Positions 26,212 to 37,200 are shown, numbered from the stretch's first letter. The stretch: 64,000 nucleotides of DNA from Gerris lacustris (GCA_951217055.1 OX578278.1:32377105-32441104); one strand, 5' to 3'. The notes: a model not told the origin generated them from the sequence alone. Numbers and translations are program-made.

Positions 26212-26315
26212 TTAATTTAAATACTGGCGGGAATAAGCAAGCTAGGAACAGCTGGCCAATGAGAGGTAAGGTGGGCGTGGCTTTAGACAAACCTATTTGG
26301 AAATTCAATAGTTGC
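26212..26315. repeat. Right terminal inverted repeat of the MULE
   Basis: Complement of 22647-22748; ends GTTGC directly before the duplicated CCCTTAACG. Confidence 0.93.
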
Positions 26316-26324
26316 CCCTTAACG
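26316..26324. repeat. Right 9-bp target-site duplication of the MULE
   Basis: CCCTTAACG, identical to 22638-22646. Confidence 0.92.
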
Positions 26325-26544
26325 TGGTATTATCTCTGGTAATGTTGCCAAAACTGATAAAATATAAAATTCGTTATTTATTACCTCTCAACTGGTTATA
26401 ACTTGTAACAAAAGTGATTGTGATCACACAAATATTCTCATCTCACGTCGGTTCCAAATTCCAAAGTTCTTAAAACGTATTCGTTAGTGCATTTAACGTG
26501 ATTATGAAGTTATTTAGTTAGTTGTTTGGAAGTTAGTATTAGTA
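26325..26544 (+). promoter_or_regulatory. Probable NitFhit promoter and 5' UTR interval
   Basis: The only sequence between the MULE and the NitFhit start. No TATA box or initiator could be fixed with confidence; assigned by position alone. Confidence 0.35.
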
Positions 26545-27945
26545 ATGTTATATAGACTCCAGCGTTTTTCGCTTCGCTGTAGTAAATCATTTTATTTCCT
26601 TTCTAGTGTCAGTTACACCAAAATGAGTTCTAAACCTTTGATTGCCGTTTGCCAGCTCTGCGCAACCGAGGACAAAGATGAAAATTGCAAAATGACTACC
26701 GATTTAGTGGAATCAGCAAGTAAAGCAGGTGCTCAAGTAATATTCCTTCCTGAAGCATTCGATTACATCGCCACGAACAAAGAAAACTCTGTGAAAATGG
26801 CCGAACCGTTGAACGGCCCTTGTATTACGAAGCTGCGCTCTCTGGCTCGCAATTTAAAAGTATGGCTTTCTTTAGGAGGCTTCCACGAGAAAATATCCGA
26901 CGATTATATCGCGAATTCACACCTCATTATTGACAGTAACGGTGAGATCGTTGCCAAGTATGAGAAAGTCCATTTGTTCGATGTCAATTTACCGTCTAAA
27001 GGACTTATTTTAAGCGAATCGAGCTACGTCAGGAAAGGGAGTGAGATAATCCCTCCGATCGCCACTCCCGCCGGTAAGTTAGGTCTAAGCATATGTTACG
27101 ATCTTAGATTTCCCGAAATGGCCCTGATGAACAAATCCATGGGAGCCGAAATAATCGCTTATCCTTCGGCGTTTTCGTTCGCCACCGGGGCTCATCACTG
27201 GGAAGTATTGCTGAGAGCCCGTGCTATCGAAAATCAAGTTTTCGTTGTCGCCGCCGCTCAAACGGGCCTGCATAATAAGGTTCGTCAATCTTGGGGTCAT
27301 GCTATGGTCGTCGATCCTTTTGGTACTGTAATTGCTCAGTGCACAGAAGGAAACGGTTTCGCTCTGGCTAGAATAGACCTCGATTTCGTAAAGAAACTCG
27401 GATTGGAAATGCCTGTTCAAGATCATAAACGGTACGACCTGTTTCCTCCTTTAAAGTTACCGTCGATTAGACCAATGTCTCTTGACCCCAAAGGAGATTC
27501 GTACTTTTCGTTCGGTCAAGTGCACGTACCCAGAGAGGCCGTTTTCTGCCAAACACAATATTCCGTTGCATTTACTAACAAGCGTTGTGTAGTTCCCGGT
27601 CACGTTCTTGTAGCTTCTATAAGATCGGTCTCTCATTTAGGAGATTTAACTCCGGTTGAAATATCAGATTTGTTCCAGCTTGTTCAGAGAGTCGATAACG
27701 TTGTAAGAAATGTAGCTGAAACTTGTTCTTCACTTGTAGCTGTTCAGAACGGTAAACACTCAGGTCAAACTATACAACATGTTCATGTTCATATTCTACC
27801 GAGAAAACAAGGAGACTTTAAACGTAATGACGATGTGTATACTGAACTTGATAAGCACGATAAAGATGATAGAAAGGACAGAACGCAGGAAGAAATGATT
27901 CAAGAAGCGAAGAAACTCAAACAATATTTTATCACATTCTCTTAG
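26545..27945 (+). CDS. NitFhit: NitFhit: nitrilase-like amidase fused to Fhit hydrolase
   Basis: A 466-residue intronless protein. Residues about 30-305 are a Nit1-type member of the nitrilase superfamily with the full triad: Glu70 (FLPEAF), Lys141 (KYEKVHLFD) and Cys184 (SICYDLRFPE). Residues about 318-466 are the Fhit domain with the histidine triad HVHVH at 412-416 (His414 the nucleophile by family analogy). By family knowledge the Nit part deaminates side products such as deaminated glutathione and Fhit cleaves diadenosine polyphosphates such as Ap3A. The fusion is typical of flies and nematodes, and the length matches. The first 26 residues are rich in Arg, Ser and aromatic residues with no acids, like a mitochondrial presequence. 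Met27 sits in a better start context (CCAAAATGAG) than Met1 (TTAGTAATGT), so a cytosolic form from Met27 is plausible. Confidence 0.97.
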   Translation: MLYRLQRFSLRCSKSFYFLSSVSYTKMSSKPLIAVCQLCATEDKDENCKMTTDLVESASKAGAQVIFLPEAFDYIATNKENSVKMAEPLNGPCITKLRSLARNLKVWLSLGGFHEKISDDYIANSHLIIDSNGEIVAKYEKVHLFDVNLPSKGLILSESSYVRKGSEIIPPIATPAGKLGLSICYDLRFPEMALMNKSMGAEIIAYPSAFSFATGAHHWEVLLRARAIENQVFVVAAAQTGLHNKVRQSWGHAMVVDPFGTVIAQCTEGNGFALARIDLDFVKKLGLEMPVQDHKRYDLFPPLKLPSIRPMSLDPKGDSYFSFGQVHVPREAVFCQTQYSVAFTNKRCVVPGHVLVASIRSVSHLGDLTPVEISDLFQLVQRVDNVVRNVAETCSSLVAVQNGKHSGQTIQHVHVHILPRKQGDFKRNDDVYTELDKHDKDDRKDRTQEEMIQEAKKLKQYFITFS

Positions 27946-28146
27946 CCTCTATTGCCTCTAATTAGATTGAGCCTGACTTTATAAACAAATGTTACCGGAA
28001 TTGATTAAAAAGTGTTAGAGAATGAATTTTTATATTTGCTCAAAGAAGAGGACTACAAATTTTGCATGGGCAGAATTATTTTGAATGGACCAGCCCTTTA
28101 GAATGCACAATTTTTTTGTGTGGAAACTCCGAGAATTGGAAGAAAC

Positions 28147-28149
<3 letters not shown>

Positions 28150-28180
<31 letters not shown>
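28150..28180 (+). repeat. A31 tract 205 bp after the NitFhit stop
   Basis: A pure A run downstream of an intronless gene. The bases after it (TGACTATGAAG) resemble TGATTATGAAG at about 26500, just before the NitFhit start. This could be the relic of a retroposition event or a plain simple repeat. Confidence 0.9.
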
Positions 28181-28182
<2 letters not shown>

Positions 28183-28402
28183 ACTATGAAGCATTAAGTA
28201 TTCATATTTTTTCTTCCATTCCCATCCAAATTTTCCTGTCCAGTTTCAATTTCTAAGCCTTACATTATTGTACTATGCATGCTATCTACTAGTAACACCA
28301 AAGTTCCTGAAGCGTATTTATTCGGCATCCTTATCTTCCTTATTTGTTTTGAGCTGTATTTAATGAACCCATGTATGTAGAAGTATACCATTTTTAATTT
28401 TG

Positions 28403-28408
28403 AATAAA
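28403..28408 (+). terminator. Candidate polyadenylation signal AATAAA
   Basis: First AATAAA downstream of NitFhit on the plus strand, 458 bp after the stop; another follows near 28431. Assigned by position only. Confidence 0.4.
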
Positions 28409-28431
28409 TTTAAAATGGATCCGTTTTACAA

Positions 28432-28952
28432 TAAATTATTTCTTTTAATATGACTTTTATTTAAAATATTTTTTTATGCAATTAAAAGAAAGCATTTTCA
28501 TGAATTAATATTATTATTAAAAAAAAAAAAATTATTGAAACAAATGTTTGTATTTTTTTTTTTTTTTTTTGTTCTATTTTATACATGTTGGTTATTATAA
28601 AAACTGTTATTACAATAATGTTTAAGTTTTTTCTTGGGGAAAAAATGAAGCAGAAGAAGAAAAAAAATTAATTAAAATAATATAATTAAGAGTTGCTGTG
28701 ATCTAATCTAGTTATTAAATATTAATATATTTTAAATAATTAATAATGTGATAATAAATTTTAAACGTATACATATATATTTGGTATAGGTGATAAATGT
28801 GAGATTTTTCTAGTTATAAATGTTTTGAACCATATTCATTCACTGATTTTTGTTTGTTTATTATATTATATTCTCTTTTTATCAACTCTTGTTAACTTTA
28901 TTTCCTTGGTTTTATAGTAAGGTGTGAGTAGAAAGTTAAATAGGTCTTATGA
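28432..28952. other. Non-coding interval, nothing recognised
   Basis: AT-rich, with A and T homopolymer runs at 28519-28530 and 28552-28570. Confidence 0.5.
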
Positions 28953-29420
28953 CAGTAGAACCTAATTATAACAGACTGTTAAGGGCTACAGGTTGTCCAT
29001 TAAAAGTCCGGTTAATAATAAATAATTATTTTAAATAATAATGCAAACATGTGTAAATCAATGACTGTACACTAATTAGCTAAAAAAAAGGGTTTATTAT
29101 ACATCAAATATAAAATACCCTGAAACAAATGTTTAATTGAAAAATATGTTTACGAACACATGGATACCTGCATTAATCTTTAGAACAAGAATGTCCTGGC
29201 TCACGTTAATTTTTTACATTCATTGGTTTGACCAAATAATTTATTTTCTGCAAGGTTTGTTTTCTTCTTATTTCCAGTTAATAACTGTGCTGCCTGCTTG
29301 AAAATATAAAGCTTGTCTGATAAAAATATGTAATCTTTATTATTATGTGACTTTTTTTTTTTTACCTGTGTGTTATAAGCAACCTGTTATAATAGAGTCT
29401 ATTATACTGAGGTTCCACTG
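28953..29420. mobile_element. Tc1/mariner- or pogo-type MITE, 468 bp
   Basis: Ends CAGTAGAACCTAATTATAAC and, at the right, TATACTGAGGTTCCACTG are imperfect inverted repeats starting CAGT, the pogo/Tigger style. A TA duplication is not clear, so the copy is old. Confidence 0.65.
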
Positions 29421-29936
29421 TGTTCACTAAGTATGATGGTGAATAAAACCCAAAGATTAAAAAAAAGCACAATAGCTAATATTAATCATCACCAATTTTA
29501 TTTAGTGTTCAGTTCACCAGTAAGTAGGTCATTTATAATCATTTAAAATATCTATAACATTCGACAAAAATTGAGAGGAGAAAAGCTGAAAGGTCTTGGT
29601 ATTTTGTTTAGTGCAGTTCTTGACAGTTGAGGTTTTTTCAGAACATCTAAGTGGGGTCATGAGATTGTACATAAGGAATAATAATTAATGCAGCCAGTAA
29701 AAGTATTGATTATTTTCTAGTAATTGTCTGGAATATCTCTTTGTTGGTTGTTACAAATATTTTATAAAATTTTAGGTGTGACAGAAATAAATAAAGAAGT
29801 AATAGTCTGTCCTTTGAGTAGTTTTCTTCCCTATTTATGGCAGAATTATTAATTGGATCAGATTGAACAGCATCTCTCTTGAGTCCCTCTTATGAGCAAG
29901 CCAAATTTTCCATCTCACATTTTCTTTTTCCATCCT
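29421..29936. other. Non-coding interval, nothing recognised
   Basis: No exon or repeat boundary seen. Confidence 0.45.
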
Positions 29937-30160
29937 TAGGCCAGGTGCAAATTTATAGATGCAGGATAGCGGAAGGCAGTATTTATCAATTGTAGAAATA
30001 TACGAGACTGTACAAACTGAGACACAAAATCCACAAGTGTCTCGGGTAGGCCACTAGTGGCGTAGTACTGCCTGACCTGCTCTGGGTCTCAATTCGTGTG
30101 TGGTCTCGTATATTTCTGCATTTGAAAAAAACTGTCCTGCGTCTCAATGTGCACTGAAGA
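29937..30160. mobile_element. MITE family M, copy 1 (about 224 bp)
   Basis: The left arm has GATGCAGGATAGCGG and GAAATATACGAGAC; the right arm has GTCTCGTATATTTCTGCA and CTGTCCTGCGTCTCAATG, so the whole element folds into a long hairpin. A second copy lies at 44311-44535. Confidence 0.8.
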
Positions 30161-32399
30161 GTTATAATTTTTGAGACATTATTTCAATTTGAGATACAAC
30201 ATTGTTGAGTTGGATGAAATTTTCTCTTCACCCAAAATATTTTACATAAAGTAATATTTTTTATTAATACATTTATAGGCACTTCAATACCTCTCATTTT
30301 TTATTTTTGTAACATTGAAAATGTTTGCTTTTTTTTTTTTAGATAGAGTTTTCAGCTAATGCTTATCTACTAGAGAAACAGACAAAAGATGCTGCAAATG
30401 GATGATTTTCATAACTGTCTACTTCCAACTTATAACAGCTGGCTCTGACGAAAACTTCATGGACATTTTTTTTCTACAACACTTTTTTTTCTATTGGTAA
30501 ATAAAATGATTAAATTGTTATTTTGATTCTATCATTCAACAAATTTATTAAAGGATTTTTAGAAATTCAAATAATTTTATGTATAATTTATGACTATACT
30601 AATAACACTGTTCTGCAAAATTTAATAAACTTTCGGGCTTCAAGAAAATTTTATTCTGAACTTTATGTTTTCGAGGTTGCTATATTATTCTTGAGAATTG
30701 CAATATCTGTGACCGAGGGGGGAGTAAAAGAATCATTGGGGGGGGGGGGGGGATAGTAAAAAAATTGGGTAAAACCACAACTTGTAGGTACCTTTTTCAA
30801 TTACTCGATTCTTATTTTTCAATTTTCTTAAGAAAGTAAGGTCAGTAAGATTCATGTTCTTCATGGTTTGAAGATATTCAAACGCCCAATATATATTATT
30901 TCTTTGGGTGAAAATTGGGTTAAAAACCCTTAAACACAATTTTTCCGAACTCTAGGTGCATTTTCCGGGAAAACTGTACATTTAGGAGAAAATTTGACTT
31001 CAGCTTCGGAGTCAGCTCACAAAAATACTTCAGTAAAGGACATTTTCATTCTGACGTTTTTTTTGCAGAACAGTGTAATTAGTGCTGGTGCTACACTTGT
31101 CACCGCCACTGGCAAGTTGGCTTGGGCCGCCCCAGGGGGTTAGGTTTAGGTTTCAGCTTTCTAGGTAGTTGGAAATTGGGTTACAAATTTAATAAAAAAT
31201 TTGTTCCTTACAAACAAGTAAAGTTGAATAAAATCAACAATATTTAAATACTCTGCCAATTAATGTGGCACATAGCTTCCTCGCAAAGAAAAGACCAAAT
31301 TTAGAAAAATACCTCGATAAACATAATCAAAAAGTTGGAACGGCGCGGCACTGTTCCAGTAAATATTTAATAAAGTTGAAGATATTTAAACATTTGTTGG
31401 AGTAATAAAGCCTCCAACAAGCACCAAAAGTTAGCGCACATATAATTAATTTAATAAACAAATATAAAACAGCAACCAAATCGTAGAAACCCCTGTACAA
31501 ACGGTTTTTTTTTAATTTTACCCCCCTCAAAACTAAAAATAACACAAAATAGAATATAACAAAAATTAATCTACTATACAAGAGCTTTTCAACGATATAC
31601 ATCATATTATAAAAGATTAACTTTAACATTTGTACCCCTGTACTCTGAGGTACCAAAGTTATATTTTTAAAAAACAAACAATACAAAAGGGCATTCATTT
31701 AACTAATAAATACATATAAATAAAAAACCTAATATCAAAAAAAGTATTTAAACCCTTTAACCTACAACAAAATTATAAATCGGTACAAAAGTATATGTAC
31801 AAAATTTTTAAAAAATCAACAAATAAAATAATTTTAATGTACATATCAAGGCCTTTAAAATGATATACGACACAATATTAAAAACAAAAAGAAGTGGTCA
31901 CGTGACACGGCACACGGGAAAAAGTTTACTCTCATGTTCTCAGCAAGTAAGATGAACTAATGAAATAAAATATACTCAATTTAAAGAGCATTAGTGTGAG
32001 GTTCAATCGCCGCAATCAGAAATAAAATCGGCCAACTATTATAGAAACTATGGCCATTCAAAGACAAAAATGGAAAAAAATAAAACCAAAAAATAACAAA
32101 ATTATCACCATCTAGGGTACAACCGATGATGACACGACAAAACTCATAGGGCTAAAGTTGTAGATCTTTTAAAATCAGTCACCACTTGTGCTATCCATTT
32201 TCTAATACGACTTACCTTTTAGCCGCAATAAGCCCCCAAACCAGCTTAAAAATCAAGTCACCCATTTTTATTTTTTTAAGGGTGGAAGGAGGGGGAAAAG
32301 TGAACTTTGTATAATTATTTTGGTCCACAATATGGACGTTGCGCGTCGAATGGCGCAAACCACATGTCTCTAGCTCTTCTGGAAGTGGGTAAACATTAA
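30161..32399. other. Non-coding interval with Helitron-related pieces
   Basis: No gene seen. A G-run lies at 30738-30752. Bases about 31960-32270 (GTGAGGTTCAATCGCCGCAA, GTTGTAGATCTTTTA, TTGTGCTATCCA) are partly the complement of the inner part of the Helitron at 57420-58482, so a degraded family member without recognisable ends is present. Confidence 0.5.
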
Positions 32400-32930
32400 T
32401 GTCAGTCAGTGAGACAGTTAGCCATGTGGCTTTACAATATAAGACATATTAATTTAGCACGATTTAAAGTGCGCAGAAGGTTGAAATTAGGCAGGTGTTA
32501 TCTGCAGGCTACTTTTGACAAACCATAAAAATTTCATAAAAATCAGATGATTACTCTTAAAGATATGGCTGTAAATAAATGTATGTTTGTGAGCATGTGG
32601 ATGACAAACAAATAAGCGCAGAAGGTTGAAACTTATATGGGACCAACAATGGGCTAATTATAACCTACCATCCAAATTTCATTAAAATTGGACGTGTAGT
32701 TTTTAAGATATGGTGGTTCGCAAAAATTGAACGACAGACCGACAGACCGACAGACCGACAGACCGACAGACCGACAGACCGACAGACAGACACGGAACCA
32801 AAAATGTTCCCTGATGTCTGAAACGGATTTCTGTCTTGGAATTTTTGAAATCGGAGACCTAAAATTTTTTCGTCCTTCAGAACGATCACATAGCTTCCGT
32901 TACCTTCGGTAAGCTCGGAAGCAAAATTTA
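32400..32930 (+). repeat. Dispersed repeat family S with (GACAGACC)n core
   Basis: Contains CCAAATTTCATTAAAATTGG, the 8-bp tandem GACAGACC at 32732-32789, then GATGTCTGAAACGGATTTCT and AGAACGATCACATAGCTTCC. The same order is found at 56340-56790 (plus), and parts at 35870-35925, 53640-53735, 54330-54560 (minus) and 58912-59250 (minus). Confidence 0.85.
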
Positions 32931-33057
32931 TTAAGCCCCAAATGAACCATTATGAATCAAATTTTTTTCTTGCTTTTAAATTTGCAAAATCTTGTAGTAG
33001 GTATTTTATTTTTATTGATCTTGGAATAAAATTTCTTTTCAATAGACAAAATAAATG

Positions 33058-33300
33058 GGGCTGGTGTAGCCGAATGGTTAGTGCACTCGCCTCTGAAACC
33101 TAGGTCTAAACACCAGTGGTGAATTAGAATCCCAGAGAGTTGAGACATGTTTCAACTGATGATCTCATCGAGTAGATGAGTAAGCCAGATCCCCTTGTCC
33201 TGAATAACCTAATGCTGTTGATCCGGACATAAAAAAACCCTTAGCCTAGGTAATAGGTTTTGTGTCATTGAGACCTCAGAGAAAAGATCCTTTTTCCTGT
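33058..33300 (+). repeat. tRNA-derived SINE, type 1
   Basis: GTGTAGCCGAATGGTTAGTG is a good tRNA A box; GAATTAGAATCCC about 50 bp later is a degraded B box. No cloverleaf can close, so it is not a tRNA gene. The tail follows without a clear A run. Confidence 0.6.
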
Positions 33301-33957
33301 GAGAATCTAAATTTTAGAAAACCACAAAAACATAAGTAAAATAACCATGGTTTTGAGACTTAAAATTATCAAATAGATAAGAAAACACTTATTTATCTTA
33401 GTTGATCAGTGAACACTACATTGAATAAACAGTGAATATTACATTATACTCTATATTTGTTGTGTGGGGGTAATTTCACCTCAGCGGAGTTTTAGAAAAC
33501 CAAATAATAGACATCGTGGAACCAAGAACCAACCTGAAATGCGATAAGCTCACCTACAAAATTTCAAATACACTCGATTAAAGATAAACTGCTGTACTCA
33601 GGCCTCCGCACAACCATCAAAGGATTAATTAACTCCACTTTGGGCTGCTTTTTCTATCCTTTTTTGGGGCGGGACATTGCCAAAGGACATCCTAGACTTA
33701 CTGCAATAACTTTATTTATTAGCTTAATTTTATTTATTGGGTTTTTTATGCCTCAATTAATCTTATTACACATTATTATAGTTTGTAATTTAAGAATTTG
33801 GTTTTTCAATGTTTACAAAATATGCTGAGAGCACGGCATTAGCCACCCCATTTATTTAATTATTTTATTATTATTATTTTTTTTTCTCACGATGTCATAG
33901 TAAACTCTAATGTAAGACCTGTTCCATATTGCTGTAGAGTGTGGATAATACCATGGG
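33301..33957. other. Non-coding interval, probably 5' flank of the calpain gene
   Basis: No exon identified. The calpain first coding exon is preceded by a splice acceptor, so a non-coding first exon lies somewhere upstream, but it could not be placed. Confidence 0.4.
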
Positions 33958-34050
33958 GAGGTGGTGTGGTTGTGTGGCTTTGGACACTCACGTCCCGTCT
34001 ATGAATTAGGGGCAGCACAAGGTCATGGGTTCAAACCCATGCCTCTTTCT
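33958..34050 (+). repeat. tRNA-derived SINE, type 2, copy 1
   Basis: TGTGTGGCTTTGGACACTC and GGGGCAGCACAAGG followed by the B box GGGTTCAAACCC. It ends about 30 bp before the splice acceptor of calpain exon 1. Other copies: 35405-35560 (minus) and 53066-53160 (plus). Confidence 0.7.
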
Positions 34051-34081
34051 TACTTTATTACATTTTTTATATGTTTTGCAG

Positions 34082-34284
34082 ATTGAAGTAACACCATTTA
34101 ACATATTATGGGAGTGATGGGTTTTGGATCTAAGAAAGAGAAGTTTAAGAGTCAGGATTTCAAAGAATTAAGGTCGTTTCATCTTCAGCAGGGTTCAGTG
34201 TTTGTGGACCCGGCCTTCCCTTCTGTAGATGCGGTGCTCGGAACATCAGCTCTACCTCCAGATATCGCTTGGAAGAGACCCAAG
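34082..34284 (+). CDS. Calpain exon with start codon (CDS from 34108)
   Basis: Acceptor TGTTTTGCAG at 34081, 26 bp of 5' UTR, then 59 codons from [10 protein letters not shown] to IAWKRPK, donor GTAATG. The VFVDPAFP and WKRPK segments are standard calpain N-terminal landmarks. Met4 is a possible alternative start. Confidence 0.9.
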
Positions 34285-37200
34285 GTAATGACAATCAATG
34301 AAAATTTCAACCTACACATTCAAATTAATGAAAGTCCAGGATCCATTGATAAAGCTATCTTAGATTGGTACTTACGAATAAATAATGTGTATATTTATTT
34401 TACTAGTGTGGCAAGTCTTCTCATCTTACTAAATGAGATTTAAAACTATAACTTCCATTGTAGTAAAATAATTGTGCAGTAGAACCTCGATTATCCCTCT
34501 CCCCTTTTCACCGTGCCTATTCACCTTAACCGTTAGGCCACATATGCCGAGCACACCCAACTTGTTTAGTTTTTGTGTCCCTGATCTAAAATAAAAGTAA
34601 CTAGTTACTTTTTGCCCTAAAATTTTTCCCTTTCTCGTTTAACCTTTTCAATAATGTGCTAAGGCTCTTGTTCCAGGACTGTGGAATGCAGGGTCCACAG
34701 CATTTCATTAGAGTTTTTAAGTTATGATGTCTGCCTTTAATATCTCTAATTAAAAATTTAATTAAAATTGATTCTAATAAATGAGTAACAAAATATCCAC
34801 TTAACATCTTCAAAACCACCAGATTATGTTCAAGAATTATTTTGGTTGTATTAATTAATGATTTATTTTTCTAGGAGTTGGATGCTAAAGCTAAATTGTT
34901 TGCTTGTGGCGAGAATATAACGACAGTAAGAGCTGGTCCACTGAGTTGTAACTGGTTTGTCTCTGCCTGCGCAGTTCTTGCAGGCCTCAATGAAATAAAA
35001 AATAAGGTAACAATTTATTTATTACAAATAATTCAGATATAAATGCTTATACGCATTGTGTCGATTATATTTTATCCCATAAGGGAGATCTTCAGGCCTT
35101 TTATATAATAGTGGTTTACAATTAGGTGAGTCAATTAAAGTTGTTTGATTTTTGTTTAACAAAATGTTTTCTATGAAATAAACACATAAACCACATCATG
35201 TTTAATTTTATTGATAGGAGAGGCAATTGCTTTTCTACAAGAGCTACTAAGGCCCGTTTTATTTTTGTTTTATCTATTTAGCCATCTCATATGGAGGACA
35301 CTTGTTTCATGGCAAGTGGTCAATGAGAGGAGGGACCAGGGAGATATTGACATGAGGGACGTTCTAGCCATTTCACACATCATACCTCGGTACAACATAC
35401 CGCTGAAGTGAGTGTGGTGTGGTCATTAGTGAGCTATGTAAATCAGAGGATCGAGGCGTGGGATCGAACTCTGTCCTTGTGCTGCCCTCGATTCATTGAT
35501 GGCCAAGCAGACATGGCAAGTGTCTAATGCCACTCGGTCACTCTTGCTCCCTGAGATGAAATGAAAGAATGTATTATGTTTCAGCATACATGTAATTCAA
35601 TAATTATTTGTTTGCAAGGTTATACCAGATTATTGGCAGGATGCAAGTCCAGCAAAGGGTGATAGTGAAGAAACTCCTACTACTAAGTACTGCGGACTTT
35701 ACAGATTTAGATTCTGGAGGTTTGGTGTATGGCAGGAAGTTGTCATTGATGACCTCTTGCCTACAGTCAATAATGAACTTCTAGGTACCAGCTCTACTGA
35801 CAGCAAAGAATTCTGGCCTTCACTTTTAGAAAAAGCTTATGCAAAGTAAGTTAAAACATAAAAAATGTTTGTTCTTTAGAACGATCACATAGCTTCTGTT
35901 ACTTTTGGTAAGATTGTAAGCCAAAATAAAGTGTTCATTGATGTAACTGCTTGCAACAGCTCTCAAAATTCTCTATTAAGAAGAGAGACTAGGACTGGGT
36001 TTACTCAAGGACAAATTAAATTATTTTATTTGCTACAATCTACAATCATCTTTGAAGAAGTGGTGATAGTTTTAAGGCCTTGATTAGTTCTCAACATACT
36101 ACTCTCATTCAATTACTATCTCTATTAATTTGTGTTTTCTTCAATCTACCTTTATCCGAGTAAAAAAATACAAAAATGTCTACAGCAGGCTCTCTCTGAT
36201 AGCACATACTTCAACAGAATTGCTGGAGCTGGGATGATGCACAGAGATGATGAGGCTTAAAAACCCCAAGAATAAGTTTGATGTCCTTAATAAGTTTCTC
36301 CCTGAGTTTTTAAAAGATCAATTTTTATGTTCACAGGTTGCACGGTGGTTATGATGCTATGAGTGAAAGTGAACTTTGCGATGCTCTGGTAGATTTCACT
36401 GGAGGCATATCTGAGACTCTTGATCTTCAGGCCGATCAGCTAGCATTCCATGAAGATAAAAGACATCAATTCCTCGAGCTCATTGTCAAGGAGATGTCAG
36501 ACCATTCCATCATCTGTTTTAATATGGCTGTAAGTAGAGAAAGAGGTTTAGTAGTTTTGATGTTTATTTAACCATTTAATTTTAAGTATACTAACATAAT
36601 TGGTGTGTGTGATAATATTTCCGGCCTAAGTATAGTAGGTGTGGGCTGGGAGCTGGGAGACTATGCTCTACCTGCTCCTGGGGTGGACTTCAAGCCCTTG
36701 CAGGTTCCATGGGGAGTTTTTGATGTGGGGGACTTGGTAAGGGTGATTCCTTCGGGTGTCAGGAAAGAATTACACAGGAAAAAATTACATAGAAAGAATT
36801 ATTCATAGAAAAAATTATACGTTGAAAAAATTAAACGGGGAAAAAATTACATGTGTGAAAATTACACATAAAATGAAATGTTAAAGCAAGCGGATAAATA
36901 TTTAACTATGAGGATCTAGTATTGTAGTGTCTTCTAGCATAGAGGATGGGAAGATTCTCAGCCCAGGCCCTTGCTGAAGCCCAAATACAGGGTGCTCCAA
37001 AAGTCTCCCCCCCCCCCCCCCCCCCCGCTGTTAACTTTTTAACGGTTGAGAAAAATTAGGGATCTGTACTATGCAAAGTGAAGTTTTTGCATGCTCTCAT
37101 GCTCTCACGCATTAGGGGTAACCACCCGTTTTGCACCTAGGCCACCCGTATTAAAAATTGCAAATATGATTGCGTATTTTTGATAGCAGATTTGGAATCT

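Larger units (their letters stand above)
22647..26315. mobile_element. MULE (Mutator-like) DNA transposon, 3,669 bp, deleted core
   Basis: The ends are inverted repeats of about 100 bp (22647-22748 and 26212-26315), identical over long stretches such as CAACTATTGAATTTCC and GCCACGCCCACCTTACC. CCCTTAACG lies directly outside both ends (22638-22646 and 26316-26324): a perfect 9-bp target duplication, as expected for Mutator-like elements. Inside are the start and the C-terminal part of a MULE transposase on the plus strand, and a minus-strand LINE fragment. The element stops 229 bp before the NitFhit start codon. Confidence 0.93.

Noticed and set aside
27085..27426. 113-residue minus frame inside NitFhit
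   Set aside because: Antisense shadow of a clearly coding frame with an intact catalytic triad.
31327..31698. 123-residue hydrophobic minus frame
   Set aside because: AT-rich sequence giving Phe, Leu, Ile and Tyr runs; lies in repeat-related DNA and resembles no family.
32665..32912. Open frames rich in RSVGLSVC or DRQTDRPT repeats
   Set aside because: Direct translation of the 8-bp GACAGACC array in family S, on both strands.
36605..36808. Gly-rich plus frame in calpain intron 4 close to exon 4
   Set aside because: Does not continue the calpain alignment; exon 5 at 58749 continues exon 4 with no missing residues.
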